NCBI GenBank assembly: GCA_019635735.1
Contig: JAHBYX010000004.1
Span: 220,020-284,019, forward strand
Direction: 5' to 3'
DNA length: 64,000 bases
DNA from: Mesorhizobium sp.
Lineage (GTDB): Bacteria; Pseudomonadota; Alphaproteobacteria; Rhizobiales; Rhizobiaceae
Part shown: positions 44,425 through 52,693 of the stretch, in pieces
How the letters are laid out: each line of letters opens with the position of its first letter
How positions within the stretch are numbered: the first letter of the stretch is position 1
Program-made: the position numbers and the translations under genes
The notes under the pieces: model-generated
The model's database searches: none
Told to the model about the DNA's origin: nothing
Seen by the model: only the letters and a program-made list of their open reading frames with translations

Positions 44425-44633
44425 ATGCCCATTCGAAGCAAGGCGGCCGAGGCCGGCATCGTTGGTCCCGAGATTTGGTACGCCTTGGTCGGGTGTCTCA
44501 TCTCACTGCCGCTCCAGGCGAAAGCGACCGCGACCGAGAAGCCAGAGCCTCCCGCATCATCGCCTATTTCCACACCGGCGTGACGGACGAGGATGAACTG
44601 CGCACCCTAGCGAAACAGCCGCTCGGGCGCTGA
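44425..44633 (+). pseudogene. frameshifted paralogue of the 68-residue protein at 51214
   Basis: It starts MPIRSKAAEAGIVGPE and then, after one lost base near 44470, continues DLVRLGRVSHLTAAPGESDR DREARASRIIAYFHTGVTDE in sequence to a stop at 44633. The intact paralogue reads MPIRAVAQGAGVLRPADL ... DREARASRIIFYLTTGIRDE. Corrected length (69) matches the paralogue (68). Without correction it stops at 52 residues. Confidence 0.7.
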
Positions 44634-44688
44634 GGGGGGTCGCCTCGCAGCGCCCGACCGCGCCGCGACGACGGACTTGAAACCGCTC

Positions 44689-46227
44689 CTACAAGGTCGC
44701 CCGCGGAAGCTGCCCGACGACCTGTAGAAATGCCCGAAGACCAGTCACCATCGCTTCAAGGTCTTGCTGGCGCTCAAAAGCAATACCTCGTGTGGCGTAA
44801 TCTATTGGATCAAAACTCGGTTGAAGTGCCGAGAGCCGGCTGGCGGTCTCGCTAGCTCCCTCGATGTCGCCTGCCATTGCCTGAGCCGCCCCAAGCCTAG
44901 CAAGGCCCCAGCTGCCAAGGCGCGGGATTCGCCGAAGCCGGGCGATCGCGCCGATATAGTCGCCAGTCAGGTATAGCGCCATCGACCGGTCGAAATGATA
45001 CCAGTCGGGATGCAATGGATTCAGTCGAACGGCGCGGTCCATCCAAGCAATGCCCTCGCGCACTCGGCCACGGAGCACAAGCAAGTAACCCATCTGCGCA
45101 ATCGTATCGGCATCATATGGATTCAGCTCAAGGGATCGTCCGACATGATGCTCCGCCGCATCGAATTCCCGCAGATAGATACGCACAAGTCCGAGAATGC
45201 GATGTGTCCGCGCATCCTCGGGTGTGAGGCTTACTCCCGTCGAGGCAAGGTTTAGGGCGGTAAGAAGGTCTGTGCTCGCGCTCATGCCGTAATTACCGAT
45301 AATGACCGTGGCGAGCGCGAGATAGGAATGGATGAGTCCATTGGTCGGATCACGAGCAAGGGCGGCCGACAGGAGGTCATGTGCTCTTTGATTGTCTCCG
45401 GCCCCGTATCCTCTCAACAAGGCGATACCTTGGAGAAGAAGGTCGTGCGCTTTCCGGTCGGCAGGCGGCCTGCGCGCAGCAAGACGGAGTGACGCGCCCT
45501 CGACATGGGAAACCAGTCTGCTGATCACCTGCCTTGCGATCAAGTCTTCCAAGGCCATTGGATCGGGATCGAACACCTCCATGCGGTCTGCCCACAAGAG
45601 GCTGCCGTCTGCAGCGTCAATGAGGCTTACACCAACCCGTACCATGCTCGCGGACCGCTCGATGTACCCGTCGACAAGATAACGTGCGCCGAGACGGCGG
45701 CCTAGCTCCTTCGGGTCGGTCCGATCCGCATTCGCAGCCGCCAGCGAAGTAGCTCTGGCAATGACCGGCACAGTTCGAAACCGGGCGAGCCCAGTAATGA
45801 TCTCCTCGCACAGTACGGCGGCATAAGTGCCATCATTGCCCGGCGTGCGATCGTCAAACAGCAGCGTTGCGATTGGGGTCTCACCGCCATCCGACAAGAC
45901 CGTCGATTCGCCCGACGCCCCTGGGTCCAAGAAATATCCCCGTCCAGCTACCGTTCTGATCGAAGCGGGGCCGGCTTCCCCGAGGACCTTCCTAATATCC
46001 CGGATTGCCTGCGTGAGTGAATCTTCGGTGACGATTACATCTGGCCAGACGGCGTCAATCAGGTCGGCCTTTGAGACTACCCGCCCGGCCTCCTTGGCGA
46101 GGCAGACGAGCAATTCAAACGCTTTGCGGCGCAGGAGAACCGCGCGATCATCCTTGAGAAGGAGACCACGATTGAGGTCAAGCGTGAAACCCCGGAATTG
46201 AATAGGCGATGAGTTGCCCGAATTCAT
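44689..46227 (-). CDS. winged-helix (OmpR/CadC-type) and TPR regulator
   Basis: 512 residues: N-terminal OmpR-type winged helix (RKAFELLVCLAKEAGRVVSK; AVWPDVIVTEDSLTQAIRDI), a TolB-like domain (VIARATSLAAANADR ... YLVDGYIERSASMVRVGVSL) and C-terminal TPR repeats. No membrane helix or receiver domain is seen. Proteins of this class are common in Mesorhizobium, with unknown targets. It is seven bases after a small gene and in the ChaC transcript. A related regulator begins at 62867. Confidence 0.82.
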   Translation of the reverse strand: MNSGNSSPIQFRGFTLDLNRGLLLKDDRAVLLRRKAFELLVCLAKEAGRVVSKADLIDAVWPDVIVTEDSLTQAIRDIRKVLGEAGPASIRTVAGRGYFLDPGASGESTVLSDGGETPIATLLFDDRTPGNDGTYAAVLCEEIITGLARFRTVPVIARATSLAAANADRTDPKELGRRLGARYLVDGYIERSASMVRVGVSLIDAADGSLLWADRMEVFDPDPMALEDLIARQVISRLVSHVEGASLRLAARRPPADRKAHDLLLQGIALLRGYGAGDNQRAHDLLSAALARDPTNGLIHSYLALATVIIGNYGMSASTDLLTALNLASTGVSLTPEDARTHRILGLVRIYLREFDAAEHHVGRSLELNPYDADTIAQMGYLLVLRGRVREGIAWMDRAVRLNPLHPDWYHFDRSMALYLTGDYIGAIARLRRIPRLGSWGLARLGAAQAMAGDIEGASETASRLSALQPSFDPIDYATRGIAFERQQDLEAMVTGLRAFLQVVGQLPRATL

Positions 46228-46234
46228 ACAGCGG

Positions 46235-46468
46235 TCATTTGCTCACAAATCTCCACAGCAGTTTCCACCGTCGCCGATCATCCGGCTTCTTCTCAACGAC
46301 GGGAGGCTCTTCAGCCCGAGTCGTGATCGGCGGAATATGCCCATAACGCTCTGTCGCGAGAAATTGATAATACGCGACGTAGCCATCACAACATAGGCCT
46401 GGACCGCAGCCTCCGTTGACTCCCGTGCTGAGAAGTTCAAGAGCGTCCTGTCGCCTCGTGCGGCTCAT
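46235..46468 (-). CDS. 77-residue hypothetical protein
   Basis: MSRTRRQDALELLSTGVNGG followed by CGPGLCCDGYVAYYQFLATE and a basic end (KKPDDRRRWKLLWRFVSK). Three clustered cysteines might bind metal. The start overlaps the ChaC stop (ATGA) and the stop lies seven bases before the winged-helix gene, so it is the middle gene of a three-gene transcript. Family unknown. Confidence 0.6.
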   Translation of the reverse strand: MSRTRRQDALELLSTGVNGGCGPGLCCDGYVAYYQFLATERYGHIPPITTRAEEPPVVEKKPDDRRRWKLLWRFVSK

Positions 46469-47160
46469 GACGTAGCCCCCGGGCCTTGGGCTGAGCTTCG
46501 GATACGCTCCGCCACCATCTCCTGCAGCTGCCACAGATGACGATCACGAATACCCCGTTGCTCCAGACCGTCAACCGTGCGCAGCAGATATTCGGCACAT
46601 GAGCCGACATGGCCGGCCGCCGTTGCGAGTACATCTGCAGTTGTTTCAACTGGCTGCTTTCCTGTATAGGCCGGTCCAGCCCGGTTGGCGCAGAAGGCTA
46701 GTGCCTTGCTCTGAACGCCGTCGACAATCACGGAAATCCAACGTGGTTGGTTTGTGGTAATACGACTGGAGACCTCACGCCGCAGCAAAGTAATCATAAC
46801 GCCCCTTGTGTTGTTGTCGGGAAGCCGCTGCACCATTCCCCTGCAGCGACCTCCGCGATCGAGGACCAGCATCAAGCCCGGTCGATCGGGGCTGCCGCGC
46901 CACCGGGTCAGCTTTAGACGGAACGTACGATGCCACCCCGGGGCGGTCGCATATCGCTCTTCGACAAACTCGAATGCCGGCTTCCATAGCAGTGAGCCAT
47001 AGGCGAACACCCACAGCGGGCCGTCTATTGGGCGACGCGAAAGAAGGTCATCGGCACGAGCTTCGTAGTCGCTATCCATCATCGGCAAAACATGGGGAGA
47101 TGGCCCGCTATCGATTTCTCCACGACGCACATTCGCAACCAGTTCCGATGTGAGCTGCAT
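46465..47160 (-). CDS. ChaC-like gamma-glutamylcyclotransferase
   Basis: 231 residues with the family start PLWVFAYGSLLWKPAFEFVE, then GWHRTFRLKLTRWRGSPDRPGL in sequence and C-terminal VGSCAEYLLRTVDGLEQRGI RD. ChaC enzymes cleave glutathione to 5-oxoproline and Cys-Gly in the cytosol. ATG 47160 has GGAGG close upstream and is preferred to the in-frame ATG at 47193. Confidence 0.85.
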   Translation of the reverse strand: MQLTSELVANVRRGEIDSGPSPHVLPMMDSDYEARADDLLSRRPIDGPLWVFAYGSLLWKPAFEFVEERYATAPGWHRTFRLKLTRWRGSPDRPGLMLVLDRGGRCRGMVQRLPDNNTRGVMITLLRREVSSRITTNQPRWISVIVDGVQSKALAFCANRAGPAYTGKQPVETTADVLATAAGHVGSCAEYLLRTVDGLEQRGIRDRHLWQLQEMVAERIRSSAQGPGATS

Positions 47161-47304
47161 GTGCGGCCTCCAACGCGTGGTGCATGCTCCCACGCGAGCT
47201 CCGCTTGGGTCCCGAAACTGTTCTGAAGATTTTGTGAATCTTGCTGAAAGCAGAGATAAATTGACGTGCTTTTGCAGCCGTCGGTTGACCGCTATGCAGC
47301 CGCT

Positions 47305-47502
47305 TCAGCGCTTCCTGGCTTGGGAGATCGCAGCGGCGAGCGGACCCACCTCATCGATGATTTCGCTGGTCGGAACCTTCCAGACCGCGGCCATTGCGGT
47401 GAGGTTGAAAACATGCGTCCCGATGGGAAGAGCCGAGAGACTTGGGTCGTGCAGCTGACTTGCGACGTAGAGGTCGAAAACTCTTCTGCCTCTCTCTGAC
47501 AT
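47305..47502 (-). CDS. DUF768-like small protein, copy B
   Basis: 65 residues, MSERGRRVFDLYVASQLHD and HVFNLTAMAAVWKVPTSEII DEVGPLAAAI in sequence. It is a clear paralogue of the protein at 42540 and opens duplicated block B. No function is known. The length is close to that of ordinary DUF768 members, so copy A is probably the extended form. Confidence 0.65.
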   Translation of the reverse strand: MSERGRRVFDLYVASQLHDPSLSALPIGTHVFNLTAMAAVWKVPTSEIIDEVGPLAAAISQARKR

Positions 47503-47595
47503 GACCGAGCCGAGCCTCCACGCCGGCGGGCGTTGCGGGAAAGTAGGGTCGCGAACTATGAGGCCAAGCCCGTCTCATCCCTTCGTCCAAGCCAA

Positions 47596-47819
47596 TCAGG
47601 CCGCCTGCCCGATTCCGGTATGGCTACCTCTATCACGTGCCCGCAGGGCCTCGAGAATCTCGTCCGACGTCGCTCGCCGGAGAAGAACAGCGCGGCGATC
47701 CGCTCCGCAGCAAATGTCCTGTCCTCTTCGTTGGCAATGTCGCGCTCGCGGCAGTAAGCGGCAAGCGCCTCGGTCATGATGTCGATGTCGTGCTGATCTG
47801 CAATTCCGGTGAAAGGCAT
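47596..47819 (-). pseudogene. frameshifted copy B of the 75-residue helical protein
   Basis: ATG 47819 opens MPFTGIADQHDIDIMTEALA AYCRERDIANEEDRTFAAER IAALFFSG in sequence, then shifts frame. The homologous end (SDEILEALRARDRG) is in the next frame up to a stop at 47596. One base is missing relative to copy A within 47665-47685. Unshifted, the frame gives an 87-residue product with an unrelated end. Confidence 0.7.
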
Positions 47820-47993
47820 GACGCCATCTCCCTTTTTGGTGGGGCGAAAGCGTGATGATCTCTTTCAGGCACCCGCGAGCCATTGAGACACGGGCGATAC
47901 GCCCACTATGGGGCTGCGTGCCGACAATAGCGAGTCAATTCTGTGCGCGTTGTGTCCCAGGACGCCTTTAGCCTGTCGGCCCGGTCGGCATCG

Positions 47994-48308
47994 TCATGCT
48001 GTCTCATCCGGCTGAGGGCCCTCATATTGGGGCACGATGGCCAAATCCATGATGGATTTACCCGCCCTCAGTTTCATCGCTTTTGCATATTCCGGAGAGT
48101 TGTAGCATTCCACCGCGGCGGCGTAGCTGGGGAACTCGATAACGACAACGCGAGAACGCGGTGCGCCTTCTGATGTGTCTCCCTTCGCCCCACGCGCAAG
48201 AAAGCGACCTCCGTATTTGCGGAATGCCTTTGCGTTCTCCGCGATATAAGCCTTATAGCCTTCAGGGTCGGATACGTCGGCGAACGCTACCCAATAGCCC
48301 TTGCTCAT
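47994..48308 (-). CDS. DUF1330 domain protein
   Basis: 104 residues with the dimeric ferredoxin-like DUF1330 fold: MSKGYWVAFADVSDPEGYKA, GGRFLARGAKGD, RVVVIEFPSYAAAVECYNSP EY in sequence. Function in the family is unclear; it is related to EthD/monooxygenase-type barrels. It lies inside block B and has no counterpart in block A. Confidence 0.85.
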   Translation of the reverse strand: MSKGYWVAFADVSDPEGYKAYIAENAKAFRKYGGRFLARGAKGDTSEGAPRSRVVVIEFPSYAAAVECYNSPEYAKAMKLRAGKSIMDLAIVPQYEGPQPDETA

Positions 48309-48404
48309 GGCTTCCGCCTCCCTTGCTCTCCGTCGAACATATAGGAGTTCGGCCGGAATCGCGACCTGCGCATTCGAGGCGCTAGGACACTACCCCGTTA
48401 GGGA

Positions 48405-49283
48405 CTATTCCTCGCTCCAGTCCTGCAGGCTGGCGTGGCGCAGCTTCTCCTCGCCGCGGAGGAATTTCACCCGGCCACGCAGGCCTGACTTCACCCATTC
48501 GGCCTTGTCTGCCCTGGTGCCCTTGGGCGCCGGCGCGCCGGCCTTGGCCTCCACCCGCGCCCAGAGCCGCTCGCGGATGCCGCGCGGCAGCGTCACGAAG
48601 GCGCCGCCAATGTAGCGGCCCTGATCGTTGACCATCAGCACCATCGCCGGCTGGCCCGGCTCCCGCTGCACGCCGATGATGTCGAATGTCGCCTCCGTGA
48701 AGCTCTTGATTTTCACCCATTCGCGTGTGCGGCCGCTGCGATAGACACTGTCGGCGCGCTTCGAGATGATCCCTTCCAGGCCCATCGCCTCGACCTGCCC
48801 GAAGAAGCGCGTTCCGTCGCCCACGATCTCATGGCTGAACTGGATCTTGCCCTGGGCGGGCTCCACCAGCGACCACAGCTGACGCCGCCGCTCAATGAGC
48901 TTTCGCGCCCGCAGATCCCTGCCGTTCCACAGCAGCAGGTCGAAGGCAAGGAAGGTGAGCCGGCCGGGCGCGCCCTTGATCGCGCCCTTCAGCGCGCCGA
49001 AGTCGGGCTTTCCCTGCGCATCCGTCACGATCATCTCGCCGTCGAGAATAGCGGTGAAGGCCGGGAGCGAGGCGGCGGCCGTTGCGATCGGCGCGAACTT
49101 CTCCGTCCAGTCATGGCCGTTGCGGGTGAAGACCTTGATCGAGCCATGGTCGATGACGATCTGGGTGCGCCATCCGTCATACTTGATCTCGTGAATCCAG
49201 TCGGTTCCCTCGGGCGCCTCGTCGACGAGCGTGGGCAGCATGGGCGGAACGAAGGCGAGCCCGACAGGCTCACGGTGACGCAT
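48405..49283 (-). CDS. LigD-type ATP-dependent DNA ligase (ligase domain only)
   Basis: 292 residues: adenylation domain with the nucleotidyl lysine motif EIKYDGWR (K34), LDGEMIV, FLAFDLLLWNG, EGIISKR and EWVKIK, then a C-terminal OB fold. It corresponds to the ligase part of LigD; polymerase and 3'-phosphoesterase domains are absent, and no ku gene is in the window. ATG 49283 has GGAG at eight bases; ATG 49289 is an alternative. Probably a repair ligase. Its 3' end is duplicated at 43246. Confidence 0.88.
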   Translation of the reverse strand: MRHREPVGLAFVPPMLPTLVDEAPEGTDWIHEIKYDGWRTQIVIDHGSIKVFTRNGHDWTEKFAPIATAAASLPAFTAILDGEMIVTDAQGKPDFGALKGAIKGAPGRLTFLAFDLLLWNGRDLRARKLIERRRQLWSLVEPAQGKIQFSHEIVGDGTRFFGQVEAMGLEGIISKRADSVYRSGRTREWVKIKSFTEATFDIIGVQREPGQPAMVLMVNDQGRYIGGAFVTLPRGIRERLWARVEAKAGAPAPKGTRADKAEWVKSGLRGRVKFLRGEEKLRHASLQDWSEE

Positions 49284-49376
49284 GAACATGACTCCGGACG
49301 CGACTCAATTCTGCCGAAATGAATCGGTTCCGGAACAAAAGGCGGGATTTGCACTTTCGGAGGCGGAGGAGCCCGC

Positions 49377-49595
49377 ATGGTCAACACCCTGGATGCCGTT
49401 CAAGAGACAACCGCGCTGCGCTGGCGCAATCCGAAAGGCCGAGTGCATGCGGTCGACGGCGCCGAAGTGCTTCCCGGTGAGCTTCTGCGCTGGACCCGCT
49501 GCGGTCTCTATGACGTGCCGGCTGGCGAAGGCTGGCCCGCCACTGAGCAGCCCACCTGCGCAGCCTGCCGCATCTGGGCGGACGTTGATCCCTGA
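49377..49595 (+). CDS. Cys-containing small protein, copy B
   Basis: 72 residues: MVNTLDAVQETTALRWRNPK, GRVHAVDGAEV, RWTRCGLYDVPAGEGWPATE and QPTCAACRIWADVDP. About 75 percent identical to copy A at 43559 by eye, with His, Cys and the CxxC pair conserved. It is divergent from the ligase, and the intergenic stretch with TTCCGGAACAAAA is shared by the two copies. A small zinc-binding or stress protein is possible. Confidence 0.7.
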   Translation: MVNTLDAVQETTALRWRNPKGRVHAVDGAEVLPGELLRWTRCGLYDVPAGEGWPATEQPTCAACRIWADVDP

Positions 49596-49705
49596 GCTCA
49601 CCCATGCGACCCGTATTGGGCCGAGCCTGAACAGGCAAATTCTACTTTCCCCTAGGTAATCCGATCTCTATAATTCGTTCTCTCAGTCTCCTGCAGGAGC
49701 CGATC

Positions 49706-50799
49706 ATGGGACACCTGGGAAAAACGCTCGCCGCTGCGTCGGTCCTTATGGGCATTGCCTTTCCGGCAATGGCCCAGAATTCGGTTCCCAATCAGTCCCG
49801 GCCGCCTGTGCCTGCGGCCCCACCCGTAACCGTGGCGCCAGACCTGTCGCCGGCGCAGCGATCGGCCATCGCGAAGGACCTGGTCACGAAGTGGCAGAAG
49901 GCTGCCGACCAGCAGCCGGGCGGAGGCGGGGAGCGATGGTCCGGCCTGCTGGCCCAGGTCGTCGCCACCGCAGACGCGGAGAATGTCAGGCGCGCGACTT
50001 CGGCGACATCTTTGGACAGCCTGTATCGAATTCTTTCGGGCTATGTGCCGGAATCCGCCGTTCGCTCGCCCGGTTCCCTGGAGACCAGACGGTAGCCCCG
50101 CAGGTGCTCGGGTCATATCTTGCGGATACGACATACACGCCCCTGCCGAATGGCCGGTGTCGGATTGCGGACTCACGCGTCATCGCTTCGCCTCTGCCGG
50201 CGGGAGGAACGCGCAGCCTCCGCACCGAATTCATGAGCAGCTATTCCAGCCAGGGCGGCAACGGCACCTATTCGAGCGGCGACGGGTCGACGAATTGCGG
50301 CTTGCCCGGCTATCCCACAGCCTATGCTCTCAGCATCACTCTGCTGTCCCCCGGCGGCAACGGCGTCTTCAAGGCATATCGCTACGCAAACCCGGCCGCG
50401 ACCGGCAACAGCATCCTCTACAACGCCGGGGACTTCGGTGCCAGCGGCGACCTCATCGTCCAGAACTGCAACGGCTGCTCCTACAACATTGCGATCCAGA
50501 GCTCTTCAAGGATACACTACGTCATCGACATTCTTGGCTATTTTGCCCCGCCGCAGGCGACATCCCTTTATTGCTATTACACTAGCTGGAGCCAGCAGAC
50601 GGTGGCCAATGGAGGGGTCGCTGACGTTTACGCCCCCGCATGCGCGGCGGGCTACAATGCCCTCGACACGGTCTGTCAGTCGACGAACTGGGTTCAATAT
50701 GTCCATATGGGGCTGGGTCAGTGCGCCGCGCTGAACAACAGCGGCGGCAACGCGACTGTCTCGGCTGCGCGCAACTGTTGCCGCGTGCCTGGCCGATAG
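49706..50799 (+). pseudogene. secreted repeat-domain protein, frameshifted
   Basis: ATG 49706 gives a signal peptide (FPAMAQN) and a helical segment (LSPAQRSAIAKDLVTKWQKA) up to a stop at 50095. The following bases in another frame encode YTPLPNGRCRIADSRVIASP, GYPTAYALSITLLSPGGNGV, HYVIDILGYFAPPQAT and a Cys-rich end (ARNCCRVPGR, stop 50797). This resembles one secreted protein family with both parts in a single chain. One base lost between about 50045 and 50095 explains the break. Alternatively these are two genes, but the second part lacks a start. Confidence 0.6.
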
Positions 50800-50884
50800 A
50801 AACCCAGCGGCTGCCAGGCTCACAAATCAGGATCGACCGATCCGCGATCGCGCGTGGTCGGCCGCCGCACCCCGCTGGAGGCGC

Positions 50885-50910
50885 GCGGAACGTTCTCACA
50901 CGCACCGTCG
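50885..50910 (+). promoter_or_regulatory. EcfG (general stress) promoter
   Basis: GGAAC (50885-50889), 17 bases, then CGTT (50907-50910) matches the GGAAC-N16/17-CGTT consensus of sigma EcfG of alphaproteobacteria exactly. It is 34 bases before the start of the DUF3606 gene. Confidence 0.75.
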
Positions 50911-50944
50911 TTTCGACTTGCCAGTCCTCCAAAGGAGCAAATCA

Positions 50945-51124
50945 ATGTCTGACGACTTGAACGATCGTGGCGCGCAGGACAGATCGCGTGTCGCCGCCGA
51001 GGAGCCGTATGAGGTCGCCTATTTCGCCCGCAAGCACGGCTTGAGCAGCGAGCGGGCGCGCGAGATCATCGATCGCTACGGCCCGAGCCGCGAGGCCTGC
51101 GACCGGGCGGCAACGTCGGCGTAA
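50945..51124 (+). CDS. DUF3606 domain protein
   Basis: 59-residue DUF3606 protein: RVAAEEPYEVAYFARKHGLS followed by SERAREIIDRYGPSREACDR. This small domain is frequent in Rhizobiales stress regulons; its molecular role is unknown. AAAGGAG precedes ATG 50945. A consensus EcfG promoter lies directly upstream, so it is probably induced in the general stress response. Confidence 0.85.
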   Translation: MSDDLNDRGAQDRSRVAAEEPYEVAYFARKHGLSSERAREIIDRYGPSREACDRAATSA

Positions 51125-51213
51125 GCCGGGGAGGTGTCAATCCTCCCGCTGATCCCGATGCCTTGACCGTGGCTTGTCGCGGCGCTTCAATGCTCGGGCA
51201 GAGGGAGGTTGGG

Positions 51214-51420
51214 ATGCCCATTCGAGCGGTGGCGCAAGGGGCTGGCGTCCTGCGTCCGGCCGACCTTATTCTCCTCGACCGCGTCTTTCGATCGACGGAG
51301 GTTCCGGGTGAAACGTACTTCGACCGCGAGGCCCGGGCCTCGCGGATCATCTTTTATCTTACGACGGGAATACGGGATGAGGCGCAACTGCGCGAAGTGC
51401 TAAAACGCCTCCTTCATTAA
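51214..51420 (+). CDS. 68-residue hypothetical protein
   Basis: MPIRAVAQGAGVLRPADLIL, then LDRVFRSTEVPGETYFDRE and ARASRIIFYLTTGIRDEAQL REVL in sequence: a small helical protein. GAGGGAGG lies before ATG 51214. A frameshifted paralogue sits at 44425, which shows that the family was conserved as protein before the break. Function unknown. Confidence 0.65.
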   Translation: MPIRAVAQGAGVLRPADLILLDRVFRSTEVPGETYFDREARASRIIFYLTTGIRDEAQLREVLKRLLH

Positions 51421-51555
51421 GAAGCCTTCCACCCATCGACTCCTCGATCAGCTGAATTAACGCATTGTCAACTCTGTGCTGGCGAACATGGCGACTTATG
51501 GCGGGGAGCATGGTTTTCAGCGTTCACAGACTATGGTGCTGTGGCAGGACGACTA

Positions 51556-52692
51556 ATGCGATTCACTCGACTGATCATCGGCTTTCTCGTTATCTTCGTC
51601 GCAGTAGCCATCATCGCCAGCGAACAGTTGGCCGGAGCCAGCGCGGACGCCGTCATCAACGCGCGCCTTACCACCATCCGCGCCCCGATTGCCGGAACCC
51701 TGAGTTCGCAGCGCCGGCCTTTGGGATCGAAAGTCGCGCTGGGCGAACAACTTGGCTCGCTGCAGGATAACCTGGTCGATGGAATTCGATTAGGTGATCT
51801 CGTACGCGAACGCGAGGCCGCGTCCGCCGATATCAAGCGCGTTGAAGAGGGCATCGCCGCAATAGAAGTCGCTATCGAGAGCTTGGAGAAGCGCATTCAA
51901 ATCTACCGGAGCGAGCGCCTGAGACAGCTGGAAGCTGCAGCGCAATCAGCGACCTCGCTGAAGGAACTGGCCGAGGGACGTGCACAGGCCGGAGCGCTGG
52001 GCGACTCTCCGGCAGGCCGGCGCATCGCGGAATTGGAACTCGAAGACGCACGTCAGCGTGCGATCATGGCAGAGATTGCACTGGCGTCGGCGCGGCAAGG
52101 GGTCTTCCTCGCCGACGGCTACAACGATGCGCCGTTCTCGGAACAACAGTCGTTGGACCTTTCGCTTCGCCTCTCGCTGCTCCGCGCTGAGCTGGCGGGA
52201 GAAGCGGCCCGTGCGGCGGCCCTGGATGAGCGGATCGCCGGGGAGAGACTGCGGGTCAATCGTTTGGGATCGGCGGAGCTTGTGTCGAATGTCGAGGGCC
52301 GCTTGTGGGAGGTGCTCGCGGGCAGCGGGGAAACGGTGGAGCGAGGACAGGACATCCTCAAACTCATCGATTGCGAGGCCACGATCGTCACGCTTAGCGT
52401 ATCGGAGGGCGTATACAACCGCCTGAAGGTGGGCGACAACGCTGTCTTTCGCACAGGCGGCGAGGGGCGGACATTTGCCGGGACCATTACAAGGCTCGCT
52501 GGTTCGGGCGCCGGAACGATCTATCGCAATCTTGCAATCGCGCCTAGCGAGCGTCATCTCCAGCGCTATGATGTAACCTTGCTGTCGCCGTCGCTCCGCG
52601 ACGATCCGGATCTGGGATGCGCCGTGGGACGGACGGGTCGAGTGTTCTTCGAAGCTCGACCCCTCGACTTCCTGCGCCGCTTCTGGGACTGA
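51556..52692 (+). CDS. HlyD-like membrane fusion protein, BgsB-like
   Basis: 378 residues: one N-terminal membrane helix (residues 5-25), a lipoyl/barrel-sandwich half (TIRAPIAGTLSSQRRPLGSK), a long coiled coil (about 80-240) and the second half (SNVEGRLWEVLAGSGETVER). It likely spans the periplasm to help export the polymer made by the adjacent glycosyltransferase. ATG 51556 has AGGA upstream; GTG 51541 is an alternative. It ends one base before the transferase gene. Confidence 0.75.
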   Translation: MRFTRLIIGFLVIFVAVAIIASEQLAGASADAVINARLTTIRAPIAGTLSSQRRPLGSKVALGEQLGSLQDNLVDGIRLGDLVREREAASADIKRVEEGIAAIEVAIESLEKRIQIYRSERLRQLEAAAQSATSLKELAEGRAQAGALGDSPAGRRIAELELEDARQRAIMAEIALASARQGVFLADGYNDAPFSEQQSLDLSLRLSLLRAELAGEAARAAALDERIAGERLRVNRLGSAELVSNVEGRLWEVLAGSGETVERGQDILKLIDCEATIVTLSVSEGVYNRLKVGDNAVFRTGGEGRTFAGTITRLAGSGAGTIYRNLAIAPSERHLQRYDVTLLSPSLRDDPDLGCAVGRTGRVFFEARPLDFLRRFWD

Positions 52693-52693
52693 G

